Below, piece by piece: positions 1 through 8,552 of a stretch of 64,000 nucleotides of DNA. The DNA comes from Streptomyces sp. NBC_01454 (GTDB lineage: Bacteria; Actinomycetota; Actinomycetes; Streptomycetales; Streptomycetaceae). Location: contig NZ_CP109460.1 of assembly GCF_036227565.1 (NCBI RefSeq), positions 1,054,001-1,118,000 on the forward strand. Reading direction: 5' to 3'. The translations under genes and the position numbers were made by a program. Below the pieces are notes generated by a model. The model did not search any database, had not been told where the DNA came from, and saw only the letters and a list, made by a program, of their open reading frames with translations. Each line of letters opens with the position of its first letter. The first letter of the stretch is position 1.

Positions 1-226
1 TGTGCTCGGAGGCGGGCGAGACCTCGACATAGCCGTAGCCGTCCGGACCGAGCCGGTCCGTACAGGCCTTGGCGACGTCCGCGTACTTCCACTCGAACAG
101 CGTGGCGGTGACGGTCTTTTCGCCGGGCGGGGCGGCCTGGGAGGACCACGGCGCGAAGGTGGCGAGGCCGGCCGCGGCCAGCACGCCGGCCAGCGCCCCG
201 CCCACCACACGGGAACGTTGCTGCAT
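1..226 (-). CDS. Secreted alpha-amylase, N-terminal part (runs off left edge)
   Basis: Only the first 75 codons are in the window. The reading starts at the ATG at 224-226, preceded by an AAGGAG ribosome-binding site about 10 bases upstream. Residues 1-31 form a signal peptide (basic MQQRSR, then an Ala/Leu/Gly-rich core, ending near SQAAPPG). The mature start, [19 protein letters not shown] followed by [17 protein letters not shown], matches the opening beta-strand and first conserved block of Streptomyces GH13 alpha-amylases. The catalytic Asp/Glu residues lie outside the window. The enzyme would be exported and cleave internal alpha-1,4 bonds of starch. Identity is inferred from this N-terminal block alone. 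Confidence 0.85.
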   Translation of the reverse strand, partial: MQQRSRVVGGALAGVLAAAGLATFAPWSSQAAPPGEKTVTATLFEWKYADVAKACTDRLGPDGYGYVEVSPASEH

Positions 227-556
227 CTTGCGGCTCCTTGGTCATGGGGCACGGCAGGCACACCGCGCCCACGAGTGCAGCCACGCGCCGGCCGCCATGG
301 GGGGATGGTGTACCGGAGCCTGCCGTTTGCCTTGTGGACACGTCAAGGCCTTCCGCAAGGCTTTTCAGCTGCTTGCGAAAGAAGCTGACGGCGAGACGCC
401 CGAACTTGCGGGAGAAGGTCGCGTGGTGCGGCAAAGAATCCACATGTGCCGCGACCGGCCTCCCCCCCGGCCCTCTTGTGCCCCGGCCCATCGGCCGACA
501 AGGTCCTGACCGAGGTTCACGCATGCCCCGGTACCCCACCGTTCCCTGGAGGATCG
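227..556. promoter_or_regulatory. Divergent intergenic region, amylase / GH109, with three GCAAG boxes
   Basis: This 330-base gap separates the divergent amylase and GH109 genes. Within about 60 bases it carries three GCAAG/CTTGC motifs: CCGCAAGG near 353-360, GCTTGCGA at 371-378 and ACTTGCGG at 404-411. Amylase and maltose genes of Streptomyces are controlled by a LacI-family repressor (MalR/Reg1) that recognises repeated TTGCAAG-type elements, so these may be its operators. That link is inference. I could not place a convincing -10/-35 pair. Confidence 0.35.
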
Positions 557-2014
557 ATGCACGAGGCACCCTCGCAGAACCACGACGACCACGACGGCCA
601 CGACGGCCGGCACGACCCCAACGAGGCGGGTCCGAGCCGCCGTTCGGTCCTGTGGACCGCCGGTGCGGCGGGCGCCGGGCTGGGACTCGGCGGCCTGACG
701 TCCACTCAGGCCGCGGCGGCCGCACCCGCGACGCCCGGCTCCGCGGCCGCCGCCTCCCCCGCGGCCAAGGGCCGGACCATGATCGGGGTGCCGTTCGAGC
801 GGCGCGGCACCGTACGCGTCGGCATCATCGGCCTCGGCAACCGCGGCGGCAGCATGATCGACCTCTTTCTCGCGATGCCGGGCGTCCGCGTCGTCGCCCT
901 GTGCGACCCGGTGAAGGACAAGACCGCCAAGGCCGCCAAGAAGGTCACCGCCGCGGGGCAGCCCGCACCCGCCGTCTACACCCACGGCGAGCACGACTTC
1001 GAGAACCTCTGCGCGCGCGGCGACCTCGACTTCGTCTACGCCGCGACGCCCTGGGACCGGCACTTCGAGATGGCGAAGACGGCGCTGCTGCACGGCAAGC
1101 ACGTGGGCGTCGAATGCCCCCTCGCCCTGCGGCTGGACCAGCTGTGGGAGCTGGTCGATCTCTCCGAACGCACCCGCAGACACTGCATGCAGCTGGAGAA
1201 CTGCTGTTACGGCAGGAATGAGATGCGGGTGCTGCGGATGGCACACGCGGGCCTCTTCGGCGAGCTGCTGCACGGCGCCGGTGCCTACGTCCACGATCTG
1301 CGCGGCCTGATGTTCGACCCGAAGTATTACGAGGGGCCATGGCGCCGGCTGTGGCACACCCGGCTGCGCGGCGACCTCTACCCCAACCACGGGTTCGGCC
1401 CGGTCGCCAACTACATGGACCTCAACCGCGGGGACCGCGCCGTCCGCATCTCCAGCATCGGCACCCCCGCCCTCGGCCTCGCCGCCTACCGCAAGGACCA
1501 CATGCCCGCCGGCGACCCCAGCTGGAAGGAGTCGTACATCGGGAGCGACCGGACGATCAGCCTCGTCCAGACCGCCAAGGGGCGGGTGATCCGGCTGGAG
1601 CACGATGTCTCCACCCCGCATCCCTACAGCCGCATCAACAGCCTCGGCGGCACCAAGGGACTCTTCGAGGACTACCCCGAGCGGATCTATATCGAGCCGG
1701 ACCACAGCAACGACGAGTGGGGCGACTTCGGCACGTACGCGCAGTGGGACCACTGGCTCTGGAAGGAGCACGCCAACCCGCCCGGCGGACACGGCGGCAT
1801 GGACTACCTGCTGATCTTCCGGCTGATCCAGTGCATGCGGCTGGGCCTCGTACCGGACTTCGACGTCTATGACGCGGCGACCTGGACCGCGCCGGTGCCG
1901 CTGAGCGACCTCTCGATCAAGGCGAACGGCGCCCCGCAGGAGATTCCCGACTTCACCCGCGGACTGTGGAAGAAGGCCCGGCCGGGGATGGATTCGCAGA
2001 AGCCGGAGGAGTAG
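557..2014 (+). CDS. Tat-exported GH109 glycosidase (Gfo/Idh/MocA fold)
   Basis: The protein has 485 residues and starts at ATG 557 behind GGAGGATCG. The N-terminus is His/Asp-rich, then [15 protein letters not shown] gives a twin-arginine signal. The mature domain opens with the NAD-binding motif [11 protein letters not shown], and VVALCDP follows the second strand. The blocks [35 protein letters not shown] and [12 protein letters not shown] are hallmarks of glycoside hydrolase family 109, including the His of the catalytic region. Family members use tightly bound NAD+ in a redox-assisted cleavage, first shown for alpha-N-acetylgalactosaminidase. The real substrate here is unknown. It stands alone between the amylase and a convergent L,D-transpeptidase gene. 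Confidence 0.85.
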   Translation: MHEAPSQNHDDHDGHDGRHDPNEAGPSRRSVLWTAGAAGAGLGLGGLTSTQAAAAAPATPGSAAAASPAAKGRTMIGVPFERRGTVRVGIIGLGNRGGSMIDLFLAMPGVRVVALCDPVKDKTAKAAKKVTAAGQPAPAVYTHGEHDFENLCARGDLDFVYAATPWDRHFEMAKTALLHGKHVGVECPLALRLDQLWELVDLSERTRRHCMQLENCCYGRNEMRVLRMAHAGLFGELLHGAGAYVHDLRGLMFDPKYYEGPWRRLWHTRLRGDLYPNHGFGPVANYMDLNRGDRAVRISSIGTPALGLAAYRKDHMPAGDPSWKESYIGSDRTISLVQTAKGRVIRLEHDVSTPHPYSRINSLGGTKGLFEDYPERIYIEPDHSNDEWGDFGTYAQWDHWLWKEHANPPGGHGGMDYLLIFRLIQCMRLGLVPDFDVYDAATWTAPVPLSDLSIKANGAPQEIPDFTRGLWKKARPGMDSQKPEE

Positions 2015-2022
2015 GCGCGCGG

Positions 2023-2061
2023 GCGCGGGCCCGGCGGGCGGTGCGTCCGCCGGGCCCGCGC
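2023..2061. terminator. Hairpin between convergent genes
   Basis: Perfect 15-base arms (GCGCGGGCCCGGCGG and its complement) flank a 9-base loop between the GH109 stop and the convergent L,D-transpeptidase stop. There is no T-tract, as is common in Streptomyces. It probably acts in both directions. Confidence 0.7.
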
Positions 2062-2135
2062 GTCAGCCGGCGGGTGCCACGGCCCGGCGTACCGCCGGCC
2101 TTTCGCGGCAGCTTCGAAGCACCGAAGGCACGGCG

Positions 2136-2900
2136 TCAGACCGCCAGATGCGCCTTGTCCCCCATGACCACCACCGGCTGCCGGGCCGGTTCCAGGGCGC
2201 GCAGCAGGGCCTGCATCCCGGCCTTCGGCACACTGACGCAGGCGGAGGTGCCGCTGCCGTGGTCCATGTGCAGCCAGACCCCGCCGCCCTTGGACTGCCC
2301 CTCGGGGCGGGACGGATCCAGCGGAGAGGTCCCCTTGACGCGGTTGTAGTTGATCGCGACGACATAGTCGAAGTCGTGGCGGGTGTTCTTGGACCAGTAC
2401 GACGGCGGGGTGAACGCCGTGGAGTGCGTATAGGGCAGCTTGGCGCCGGGGTCGGCGAGCACACCGCCCGCATCGGTCAGCGCGAACACCCCGACCGGGC
2501 TGCGCTTGTCCCCTTCGTGATGGTTCACCGTCCAGCCGCGCCGGCCGTTGTGCGCGGCCCAACGCCCCTTTTGATCCCAGCCGTTGGCGCCCTTGTCGTA
2601 GAGGACGACGGTGGCGTCGGCGGAGTTCACCCCGTCCCCGTAGACCGCGACGACCTGCCGGGAGCCGGCGGGGATCCGTGACCGCAGCGCGGAGCCGACT
2701 TCGGGGATGTGCTTGAGGTGGGTGGTGGCCGAGGCCCCGCGGGCCGGGCCGCCGGGGCGCTCCCCCTTCCCCGCGCCGTCGTCCCTGCCGTCGCCGCGGC
2801 CGCCGCTCCCGCTGCCGCCGCAGCCCGCCAGAAGGACCAGCCCCGCCGCGGCCACCGCCGCCATCCGCATCGCACTGCCCGCTGTTCGCATGGCCCCCAT
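2136..2900 (-). CDS. L,D-transpeptidase-family lipoprotein (YkuD-type)
   Basis: The protein has 254 residues. The chosen start gives MGAMRTAGSAMRM, a hydrophobic stretch and the lipobox LLAGC, so it should be a lipoprotein on the outer face of the membrane; a start nine bases downstream is equally possible. A Gly/Arg/Asp-rich spacer follows. The C-terminal half carries RSPVGVFALTDAGG and then VWLHMDHGSGTSACVSVP, which corresponds to the H...S-x-C active-site block of YkuD domains, with SAC in place of the usual HGC. Such enzymes form 3-3 cross-links in peptidoglycan or attach proteins to it. The family assignment is sound; the exact reaction is not shown. Confidence 0.75.
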   Translation of the reverse strand: MGAMRTAGSAMRMAAVAAAGLVLLAGCGGSGSGGRGDGRDDGAGKGERPGGPARGASATTHLKHIPEVGSALRSRIPAGSRQVVAVYGDGVNSADATVVLYDKGANGWDQKGRWAAHNGRRGWTVNHHEGDKRSPVGVFALTDAGGVLADPGAKLPYTHSTAFTPPSYWSKNTRHDFDYVVAINYNRVKGTSPLDPSRPEGQSKGGGVWLHMDHGSGTSACVSVPKAGMQALLRALEPARQPVVVMGDKAHLAV

Positions 2901-3127
2901 GGTCGCACCGCCGGGGCGGCGCACCGCCGGCACCCGCCCGCTCTGTGCGGACCGCCACACGCGTGTCCGAAAGAGGGGGTCACAGCGGAAAAACCGTTTG
3001 AAATCAGACCTCCCGGCGGGCCAACCTTCCAGAACCTCCGCCCGCGACACGACCGGCGCGAGGGTCACTTCCCCTTGCCCGGACGGCCTGCCGCCATCCA
3101 CCCCACCCCGACTTCGCCTGGGACATC

Positions 3128-4936
3128 ATGCACATTCGCGACCTTCCGCATACCGACCCGGGCGTCCCCGACGTCCGTACGGGCGGCGCCTTCCTCCGCT
3201 GGCTCTGTGCACAGCAAGTCGGCGGACAGCTGTCGGCCCTCGCCTGGGGACTGCTGAACCTCGGCGGCATCGCCGCCTCCCCACTGGCGGTGGGCCTCGC
3301 CGTGCAGGCCGTGGTGGACCGCGACGGCGGCCGGCTCCTCCTGGCCGGCGCTCTGGTCCTGGCCCTCGGACTGCTGAGCGCGGTCGGCGGGGTGATGCTC
3401 CACCGCGCCGCGGTCACCAACTGGATCACCGCCGTCGCCCGGATGCAGCAGCTGCTCGCCCGCAAGACCACGGAACTGGGCTCGGCCATGACCCGGCGGG
3501 TGGCGGCCGGCGAGATCGCCGCCGTCAGCACCGGCGACCTGGAGAAGATCGGCTGGTTCGTCGAGGCGCTCTCCCGGTTCGGTGCCTCGGCGGTGACCAC
3601 GGCCGGTCTCTGTGTCGCACTCGCCTGCTACCAGCCGGCGCTGGGTGCCCTGGTGGCTCTGGGCGTGCCCGTCATGGCGCTGGCCGTCCTGCCGTTGCTG
3701 CCGCCCGCCATCCGGCGCGCCGACGCACAGCGCGACAAGGCCGGCCAGGCTACCGAACTGGCCTCCGACACCGTCGCCGGGCTGCGCGTGCTGCGCGGCA
3801 TCGGCGGTGAGGAACTCTTCCTCGACCGCTACCGCAGCGCCTCCCAGGAGGTGCGCAAGGCCGCCGTCCGCAGCGCCCGGATGTGGTCGCTGATCTCGGC
3901 CGTCCAGGTACTGCTGCCGGGCCTGCTGCTGCTCGCGGTGGTCTGGTACGGCGCCCGGCTCGCCCTCGACGGCACGATCACCGTCGGCGATCTCGTCACC
4001 CTCTACAGCGCGGTCGCCTTTCTCCTCTTCCCGCTCCGGCACTTCGAAGAGATCGCGCAGGCCTATGCCTTCGCCAGACCGTCCGCGACCCGCACGGCCC
4101 GCGTGCTGGCCCAGCACCGTCCGGCCGGCGCACCGGCCGAGGACACGGCGACGCCACCCACCGGCGAACTGCACGACCCCGTCAGCGGACTGACCGCACA
4201 GGCCGGCCGGCTGACCGCCGTGGTCTGCGGCGACCCCGACGCGGCGGGCCGGCTCGCCGAACACCTCGGCGGGCACCCGCCGTCGGCGGACGACGACAGC
4301 GGGAAGGCCCGCCCGCCATCCGTCCTCCTCGGCGGCACCCCGCTGGACGAACTACCGCGCGACGCCGCCCGCCGGGCCGTACTCGTCCAGGACAAGGACC
4401 CGATGCTGCTCTCCGGCACGCTCGGCGAACTGCTCGACGTACCGGCCTCCGGGCGGGTGGGCGCGACGCAGGCACTGGCCGCGGCGCAGTGCGGCGATGT
4501 GCTGACCGCGCTGGCCCAGGCCACCGCCGACGATTCGGGCGACCCGATGCGCACCCACATCACCGAGCGCGGCCGGTCGCTGTCCGGTGGCCAGCGACAG
4601 CGGCTGGCGCTGGCCCGATCGCTGGTCACCGACCCGGAGGTGCTGGTGCTGGACGAGCCGAGCAGCGCCGTCGACGCCCACACCGAGGCCCGGATCGCCG
4701 ACGGCCTGCGGGAGTTGAGACGCGGACGCACCACGGTCGTTCTCACCTCCAGTCCGCTCTTGCTGGACCGGGCCGACGAGGTGGTGTTCCTCCAGGAGGG
4801 CACGGTCGCCGCCCGGGCCACCCACCGCGAACTGCTGCACCTCCACCCCGCCTACCGCGCGGTCGTGACCCGCGCATCGGACCCCGAGCCGGCACTGTCG
4901 GCCGGCCATCCTGAGCGAGAAGGTAGGACCGCATGA
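3128..4936 (+). CDS. ABC exporter half-transporter A (degenerate Walker A, intact signature)
   Basis: The protein has 602 residues: a six-helix membrane domain (about 1-310) fused to an ATPase domain (about 345-580). The Walker A position reads CGDPDAAGR (367-375) with no GKS/T, and the H-loop histidine is Ser541. The signature LSGGQ (485-489) and Walker B VLVLDE (505-510, Glu510) are intact. This is the partner lacking its own functional nucleotide site in a heterodimeric exporter. It overlaps the next gene by four bases (ATGA), so the two are translationally coupled. Nothing nearby identifies the substrate; a divergent lipoprotein gene lies upstream. Confidence 0.9.
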   Translation: MHIRDLPHTDPGVPDVRTGGAFLRWLCAQQVGGQLSALAWGLLNLGGIAASPLAVGLAVQAVVDRDGGRLLLAGALVLALGLLSAVGGVMLHRAAVTNWITAVARMQQLLARKTTELGSAMTRRVAAGEIAAVSTGDLEKIGWFVEALSRFGASAVTTAGLCVALACYQPALGALVALGVPVMALAVLPLLPPAIRRADAQRDKAGQATELASDTVAGLRVLRGIGGEELFLDRYRSASQEVRKAAVRSARMWSLISAVQVLLPGLLLLAVVWYGARLALDGTITVGDLVTLYSAVAFLLFPLRHFEEIAQAYAFARPSATRTARVLAQHRPAGAPAEDTATPPTGELHDPVSGLTAQAGRLTAVVCGDPDAAGRLAEHLGGHPPSADDDSGKARPPSVLLGGTPLDELPRDAARRAVLVQDKDPMLLSGTLGELLDVPASGRVGATQALAAAQCGDVLTALAQATADDSGDPMRTHITERGRSLSGGQRQRLALARSLVTDPEVLVLDEPSSAVDAHTEARIADGLRELRRGRTTVVLTSSPLLLDRADEVVFLQEGTVAARATHRELLHLHPAYRAVVTRASDPEPALSAGHPEREGRTA

Positions 4937-6714
4937 TCGGCCTGGCACCCCCGGCACACGACCCGGACGCCCCGCAGACCGTCACCACCCTGCCCGTCGG
5001 CTCACCGGCGACGGTACGCGGTTACGTCGGCGGCCTGATCCGCCGTCACCGCACGGCATTCACCGTGCTGGTCGCCGTGAACGCCGCGGCGGTGATCGCC
5101 TCCATGGCCGGGCCGTACCTGCTCGGCGGCGTCGTGGAGAAACTCTCCGCGGGCGACCGGGACATCCCGCTGGAGCGCACCCTCGTCCTGTTCGCCCTCG
5201 CGCTGGCCGCCCAGACGGTGTTCGTCCGGATGGTCCGGCTGCGCGGGGCGATGCTCGGCGAGCGGATGCTGGCGGACCTGCGCGAGGACTTCCTCGTACG
5301 GTCCGTGGCGCTGCCGCCGGGCGTCCTGGAGCGGGCCGGCACCGGCGATCTGCTGTCACGGATCACCACCGATGTCGACCGGCTCTCCAGCGCGATGCGC
5401 GAGGCGGTGCCGCAACTGGCCATCGGCGTGGTGTGGGCGGCGCTGCTGCTCGGCGGGATCACCGTGACCGCGCCGCCGCTCGCACTGTCCGTGCTGCTCG
5501 CGCTGCCGCTGCTGATCGTCGGCTGTCGCTGGTACTTCAAGCGGGCCCCGAGCGCCTATCGCTCGGAGGCGGCCGGCTACGCCGCGGTGTCGGCCGTGCT
5601 CACCGAGTCCGTGGACGCGGGGCGCACGATCGAGGCCCACCGGCTGGGCGCCCGCCGCATCGCCCTCTCGGAGCACCGGATCCGCGAATGGACCCAATGG
5701 GAGCGCTACACCCTCTACCTCCGGTCGGTGCTCTTCCCCGTCGTCGATCTGACGCATGTACTGCTGCTGGGCACGGTGTTGCTGCTGGGCGGGGCGTTCG
5801 TCATCGGCGGCTGGATCACTCCGGGGCAGCTGACGACCGGCGCGCTGCTGTCGCAGATGATGATCGAGCCGGTCGGCCTGATCCTGCGGTGGTACGACGA
5901 ACTGCAGGTGGCCCAGGTGTCCCTCGCGCGACTCGTCGGCGTCCGGGAGATCGAACCGGAGGCCGGGGATCCGGAGCGCTTCCCGGACGGCCGCGACGTG
6001 CACGCCGACCGGGTCAGCTTCGGCTACCACGCCGACGTGGATGTGCTGCGCGAGGTCTCGTTGCAGATCCGTCCGGGGAGCCGGCTGGCACTGGTGGGGC
6101 CGTCCGGCGCCGGCAAGTCGACGCTGGGCCGGCTGCTGGCCGGCATCTACGGCCCCCGCACCGGGACCGTCACCCTCGGCGGGGCCGAGCTCTCCGCGCT
6201 GCCGGCCGAGCGGATCCGCGAGCAGGTCGCGCTGGTCAACCAGGAACACCACGTCTTCGTGGGCTCCCTGCGCGACAATCTCCGGCTGGCCCGCCCCGCG
6301 GCGGACGAAACCGAACTGTGGGCCGCACTCGGCGCGGTGGACGCCGACGGCTGGGCACGGGCCCTGGGCAAGGGACTGGACACCGAGGTCGGCTCGGGCG
6401 GCCATACGCTGACCCCGGCCCAGGCACAGCAGATCGCGCTGGCCCGGCTCGTCCTCGCCGACCCTCACACGCTCGTCCTGGACGAGGCGACCTCCCTGCT
6501 CGACCCACGGGCGGCCCGCCATCTGGAGCGTTCGCTGGGCAGGGTGCTCGACGGCCGCACGGTGGTGGCGATCGCACACCGGCTGCACACCGCGCATGAC
6601 GCCGATGTGATCGCGGTCGTCGAGGAGGGCCGGATCAGCGAACTGGGCAGCCACGACGAACTGGTCGCCGCCGAGGGCGCCTACGCGGCACTCTGGCGGT
6701 CGTGGCACGGCTGA
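4933..6714 (+). CDS. ABC exporter half-transporter B (intact Walker A, degenerate signature)
   Basis: The protein has 593 residues: membrane domain about 30-330, ATPase domain about 355-590. Walker A GPSGAGKST (389-397), Walker B LVLDEAT (Glu518) and H-loop His549 are canonical, but the signature reads LTPAQ (493-497) instead of LSGGQ. Combined with subunit A, the dimer can build one complete ATP site (Walker A/B/H from this subunit, LSGGQ from A) and one doubly defective site, as in asymmetric exporters such as TM287/288 or TAP. The start is fixed by the ATGA overlap with subunit A. Substrate is unknown. Confidence 0.9.
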   Translation: MIGLAPPAHDPDAPQTVTTLPVGSPATVRGYVGGLIRRHRTAFTVLVAVNAAAVIASMAGPYLLGGVVEKLSAGDRDIPLERTLVLFALALAAQTVFVRMVRLRGAMLGERMLADLREDFLVRSVALPPGVLERAGTGDLLSRITTDVDRLSSAMREAVPQLAIGVVWAALLLGGITVTAPPLALSVLLALPLLIVGCRWYFKRAPSAYRSEAAGYAAVSAVLTESVDAGRTIEAHRLGARRIALSEHRIREWTQWERYTLYLRSVLFPVVDLTHVLLLGTVLLLGGAFVIGGWITPGQLTTGALLSQMMIEPVGLILRWYDELQVAQVSLARLVGVREIEPEAGDPERFPDGRDVHADRVSFGYHADVDVLREVSLQIRPGSRLALVGPSGAGKSTLGRLLAGIYGPRTGTVTLGGAELSALPAERIREQVALVNQEHHVFVGSLRDNLRLARPAADETELWAALGAVDADGWARALGKGLDTEVGSGGHTLTPAQAQQIALARLVLADPHTLVLDEATSLLDPRAARHLERSLGRVLDGRTVVAIAHRLHTAHDADVIAVVEEGRISELGSHDELVAAEGAYAALWRSWHG

Positions 6715-6723
6715 GGGGGGCGG

Positions 6724-6762
6724 GAGCGGGGCGGGGGCTTCGGGCTCCGGCCCCTCCCGCTC
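6724..6762 (+). terminator. Hairpin after the ABC exporter operon
   Basis: GAGCGGG (6724-6730) pairs with CCCGCTC (6756-6762), extended inward by a G4/C4 pairing. The loop is rich in G and T. It sits 10 bases after the stop of exporter subunit B. Confidence 0.5.
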
Positions 6763-6825
6763 GCTCCGAACTCGGAACTTCTCGGCCCTCGGCCCTCGGT
6801 CCTCGCTCCTCGCTCCTGAGCTTCG

Positions 6826-7617
6826 TCAGATATAGCCGAGGGCGCCCAGGCCGCCGATGCCTCCCAGCAGCATGAACACCGGCATCAGCACCTTCAGCTC
6901 CACCCAGCTGCCGGCCTTGAAACGCATGGCCTGGGGCGGGCCGACGGGGAACCAGCGCTTGCGGCCTATCGGGATGGGCCACAGGACGGGACAACCCGAG
7001 ACCGTCAGGGCGTCGCCGATGTCATGGACCAGCGCCCCCAGGACGACCGGCAGACCCAGCCAGAGGTACTGCTGCCCCGGCTCGGTGAACAGCCAACTCG
7101 CGCCGTTGCCCGGCTGATCGAGTATGCCGCCCAGGATCCAGGCCGCGGCGGCGCCCAGCAGCCACACCAGCACGTCGCTGGAGACCCGTGCCGCCCGCCA
7201 CAGCAACCCCTCGATGGCGAGCACCATGTGGACGAAGAGGATGCCGAGCACCGCCCAGTGGCCACCCTTCATCGCCAGCAGTGACATACCGCCACCGACC
7301 AGCACGGCCCACAACCAGGTGTGGGTGAGCGTGCGGTGCCCGCCATTGCGGTTCGAATCACCGCGCATCTTGGTCGCCTTGTAGACCGCGTGCGAGAGGG
7401 CGTCGACCACTTCGCACAGAATCCGCGAAAGCGGACCGAAGGCCCGCGAGATGGTCGCGGACTTGTGGTCGAGGTCCGGGGCCAGCGCCGCTCCGGCACA
7501 GATCAGAGCTCCGCAGACGAGCACCGGCCAAGGCATCGGATATCCAGCGGCAGCGGCCCCGGCACCCACCCCCAGCCAGGCTGCGGCCCCGGACAGCGAG
7601 TGCGCCGGTCCCATCAT
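6826..7617 (-). CDS. DUF457 / YdjM-like membrane metal-dependent hydrolase
   Basis: The protein has 263 residues and starts at ATG 7617 behind GGGAG. Its opening MMGPAHSLSGAAAWLGVG, the DLDHKSATISRAFGP block, GHRTLTHTWLW and HDIGDALT are the conserved metal-ligand-like motifs of the DUF457 family, known as YdjM in enteric bacteria, where one member is LexA-regulated. At least five hydrophobic segments place it in the membrane. The reaction is not established for the family. The long upstream extension of the open frame (to about 7764) has no support and was not used. Confidence 0.75.
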   Translation of the reverse strand: MMGPAHSLSGAAAWLGVGAGAAAAGYPMPWPVLVCGALICAGAALAPDLDHKSATISRAFGPLSRILCEVVDALSHAVYKATKMRGDSNRNGGHRTLTHTWLWAVLVGGGMSLLAMKGGHWAVLGILFVHMVLAIEGLLWRAARVSSDVLVWLLGAAAAWILGGILDQPGNGASWLFTEPGQQYLWLGLPVVLGALVHDIGDALTVSGCPVLWPIPIGRKRWFPVGPPQAMRFKAGSWVELKVLMPVFMLLGGIGGLGALGYI

Positions 7618-7931
7618 GATGTGCTCCCACCCTCTGTTCTCTTGCGCGTGTTCTCCCGCACGCACCATGTGCCTCGCACGCCGCTGAGCTGCGCCCCTGA
7701 CACCCGTTCGGCGACTCAGCGTAGCGCCAGATGATCTCGCCGGCGGGCCGGGGTGAGCCCCCACGCTGCGGGGTGACGGGGCGCCAGCAGCGCAGGCGGC
7801 GGGGTCGGGGTAGTTGGGGGCGTGCTTGAGGGGGCGGCCGCTGGCGGATGAGCGGCGACGGTGCGGCCTTCTGACGGTGGGACGGCCGACCGCCGCCCCT
7901 CAGCCGTCCCCCCTCGCCGGCTCCCGGCCGC

Positions 7932-7991
7932 CCCTCGTCCCTCGTCCCTCGTCCCTCGTCCGTCGCCCGCCGCCCGCCGCCCGCCGCCCGC
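7932..7991. repeat. Two adjacent heptamer tandem arrays
   Basis: Four perfect copies of CCCTCGT (7932-7959) are followed after four bases by four perfect copies of CGCCCGC (7964-7991). Both arrays lie in non-coding DNA. A seven-base unit could change copy number by slippage. Confidence 0.85.
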
Positions 7992-8074
7992 CGCAGAGGT
8001 CGACCACACCGGAGGTCAATCAAGCCGGAGGTCGACCACGGCCGACGTGCATCAGGGGGCATCGATCAGGCCGG

Positions 8075-8186
8075 CGTCGCTCAGGCCTGACGTTGATCAG
8101 CCCGGGCATTGATCAATCCGGGCTCAGGCCGGTCGCTCAGGCCTGACGTTGATCAATCCGGGCGTTGATCAGTCCGGGCTCAGGCC
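8075..8186. repeat. 56-bp tandem repeat with TTGATCA and TCAGGCCTGA palindromes
   Basis: The perfect palindrome TCAGGCCTGA occurs at 8081-8090 and 8137-8146, exactly 56 bases apart. TTGATCA occurs at 8093, 8109, 8149 and 8165, so each unit has two copies 16 bases apart, each followed two bases later by CCGGGC. A fifth TGATCA lies at 8193-8198. The units are about nine-tenths identical over their shared 38-base core. Confidence 0.8.
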
Positions 8187-8552
8187 GCACGATGATCAAG
8201 GCGGATGCCCCCTCCGCCGATGCGCCTCGCATACCGTGCGTGATCTCCGCCACGTGCCGACGGACTGCGGCGCAGCCGGCGGATGCCGATGGCGACGACG
8301 CGTACGCTCCCTGGCACGGAAAGTGAGAACACTGCCCCTCGCTCCCCTCGCGCCCCTGTGGCCCGAGCCGTGAAGGTGGACATTTGTGCTGCTCAGGGTC
8401 GCTGAAGGCGCGTACCCGGGCGGTGGTGGGGCCGGCGTCGCGGGGTGGCGGGGCCGGTGGGCCGGTCGGCTTGTGCGGTCGGGGAGCTTCAGTTGATCTC
8501 CCGGTGAGCCGCCGGTTCCCTGATCGGGGCCGAAGGCAGGCAGTATGGGGGC

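Larger units (their letters stand above)
7618..8552. other. 0.9-kb non-coding region with two repeat types
   Basis: No frame here has a credible ribosome-binding site and start together with recognisable protein content. The stretch holds tandem heptamers (7932-7991) and a 56-bp unit with TTGATCA and TCAGGCCTGA motifs (about 8075-8199), annotated separately. The segment from 7620 to 7900 resembles the tail of many poorly defined Streptomyces hypothetical reading frames and may be a dispersed non-coding repeat; that is an impression, not a search result. The promoters of the divergent DUF457 and helicase genes must lie at its two ends. Confidence 0.5.

Noticed and set aside
7932..7991. CRISPR array
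   Set aside because: Units are seven bases without spacers and there are no cas genes.
8180..8383. 67-codon minus-strand gene starting at 8383
   Set aside because: It has no ribosome-binding site and runs into the 56-bp repeat region; it is probably chance.
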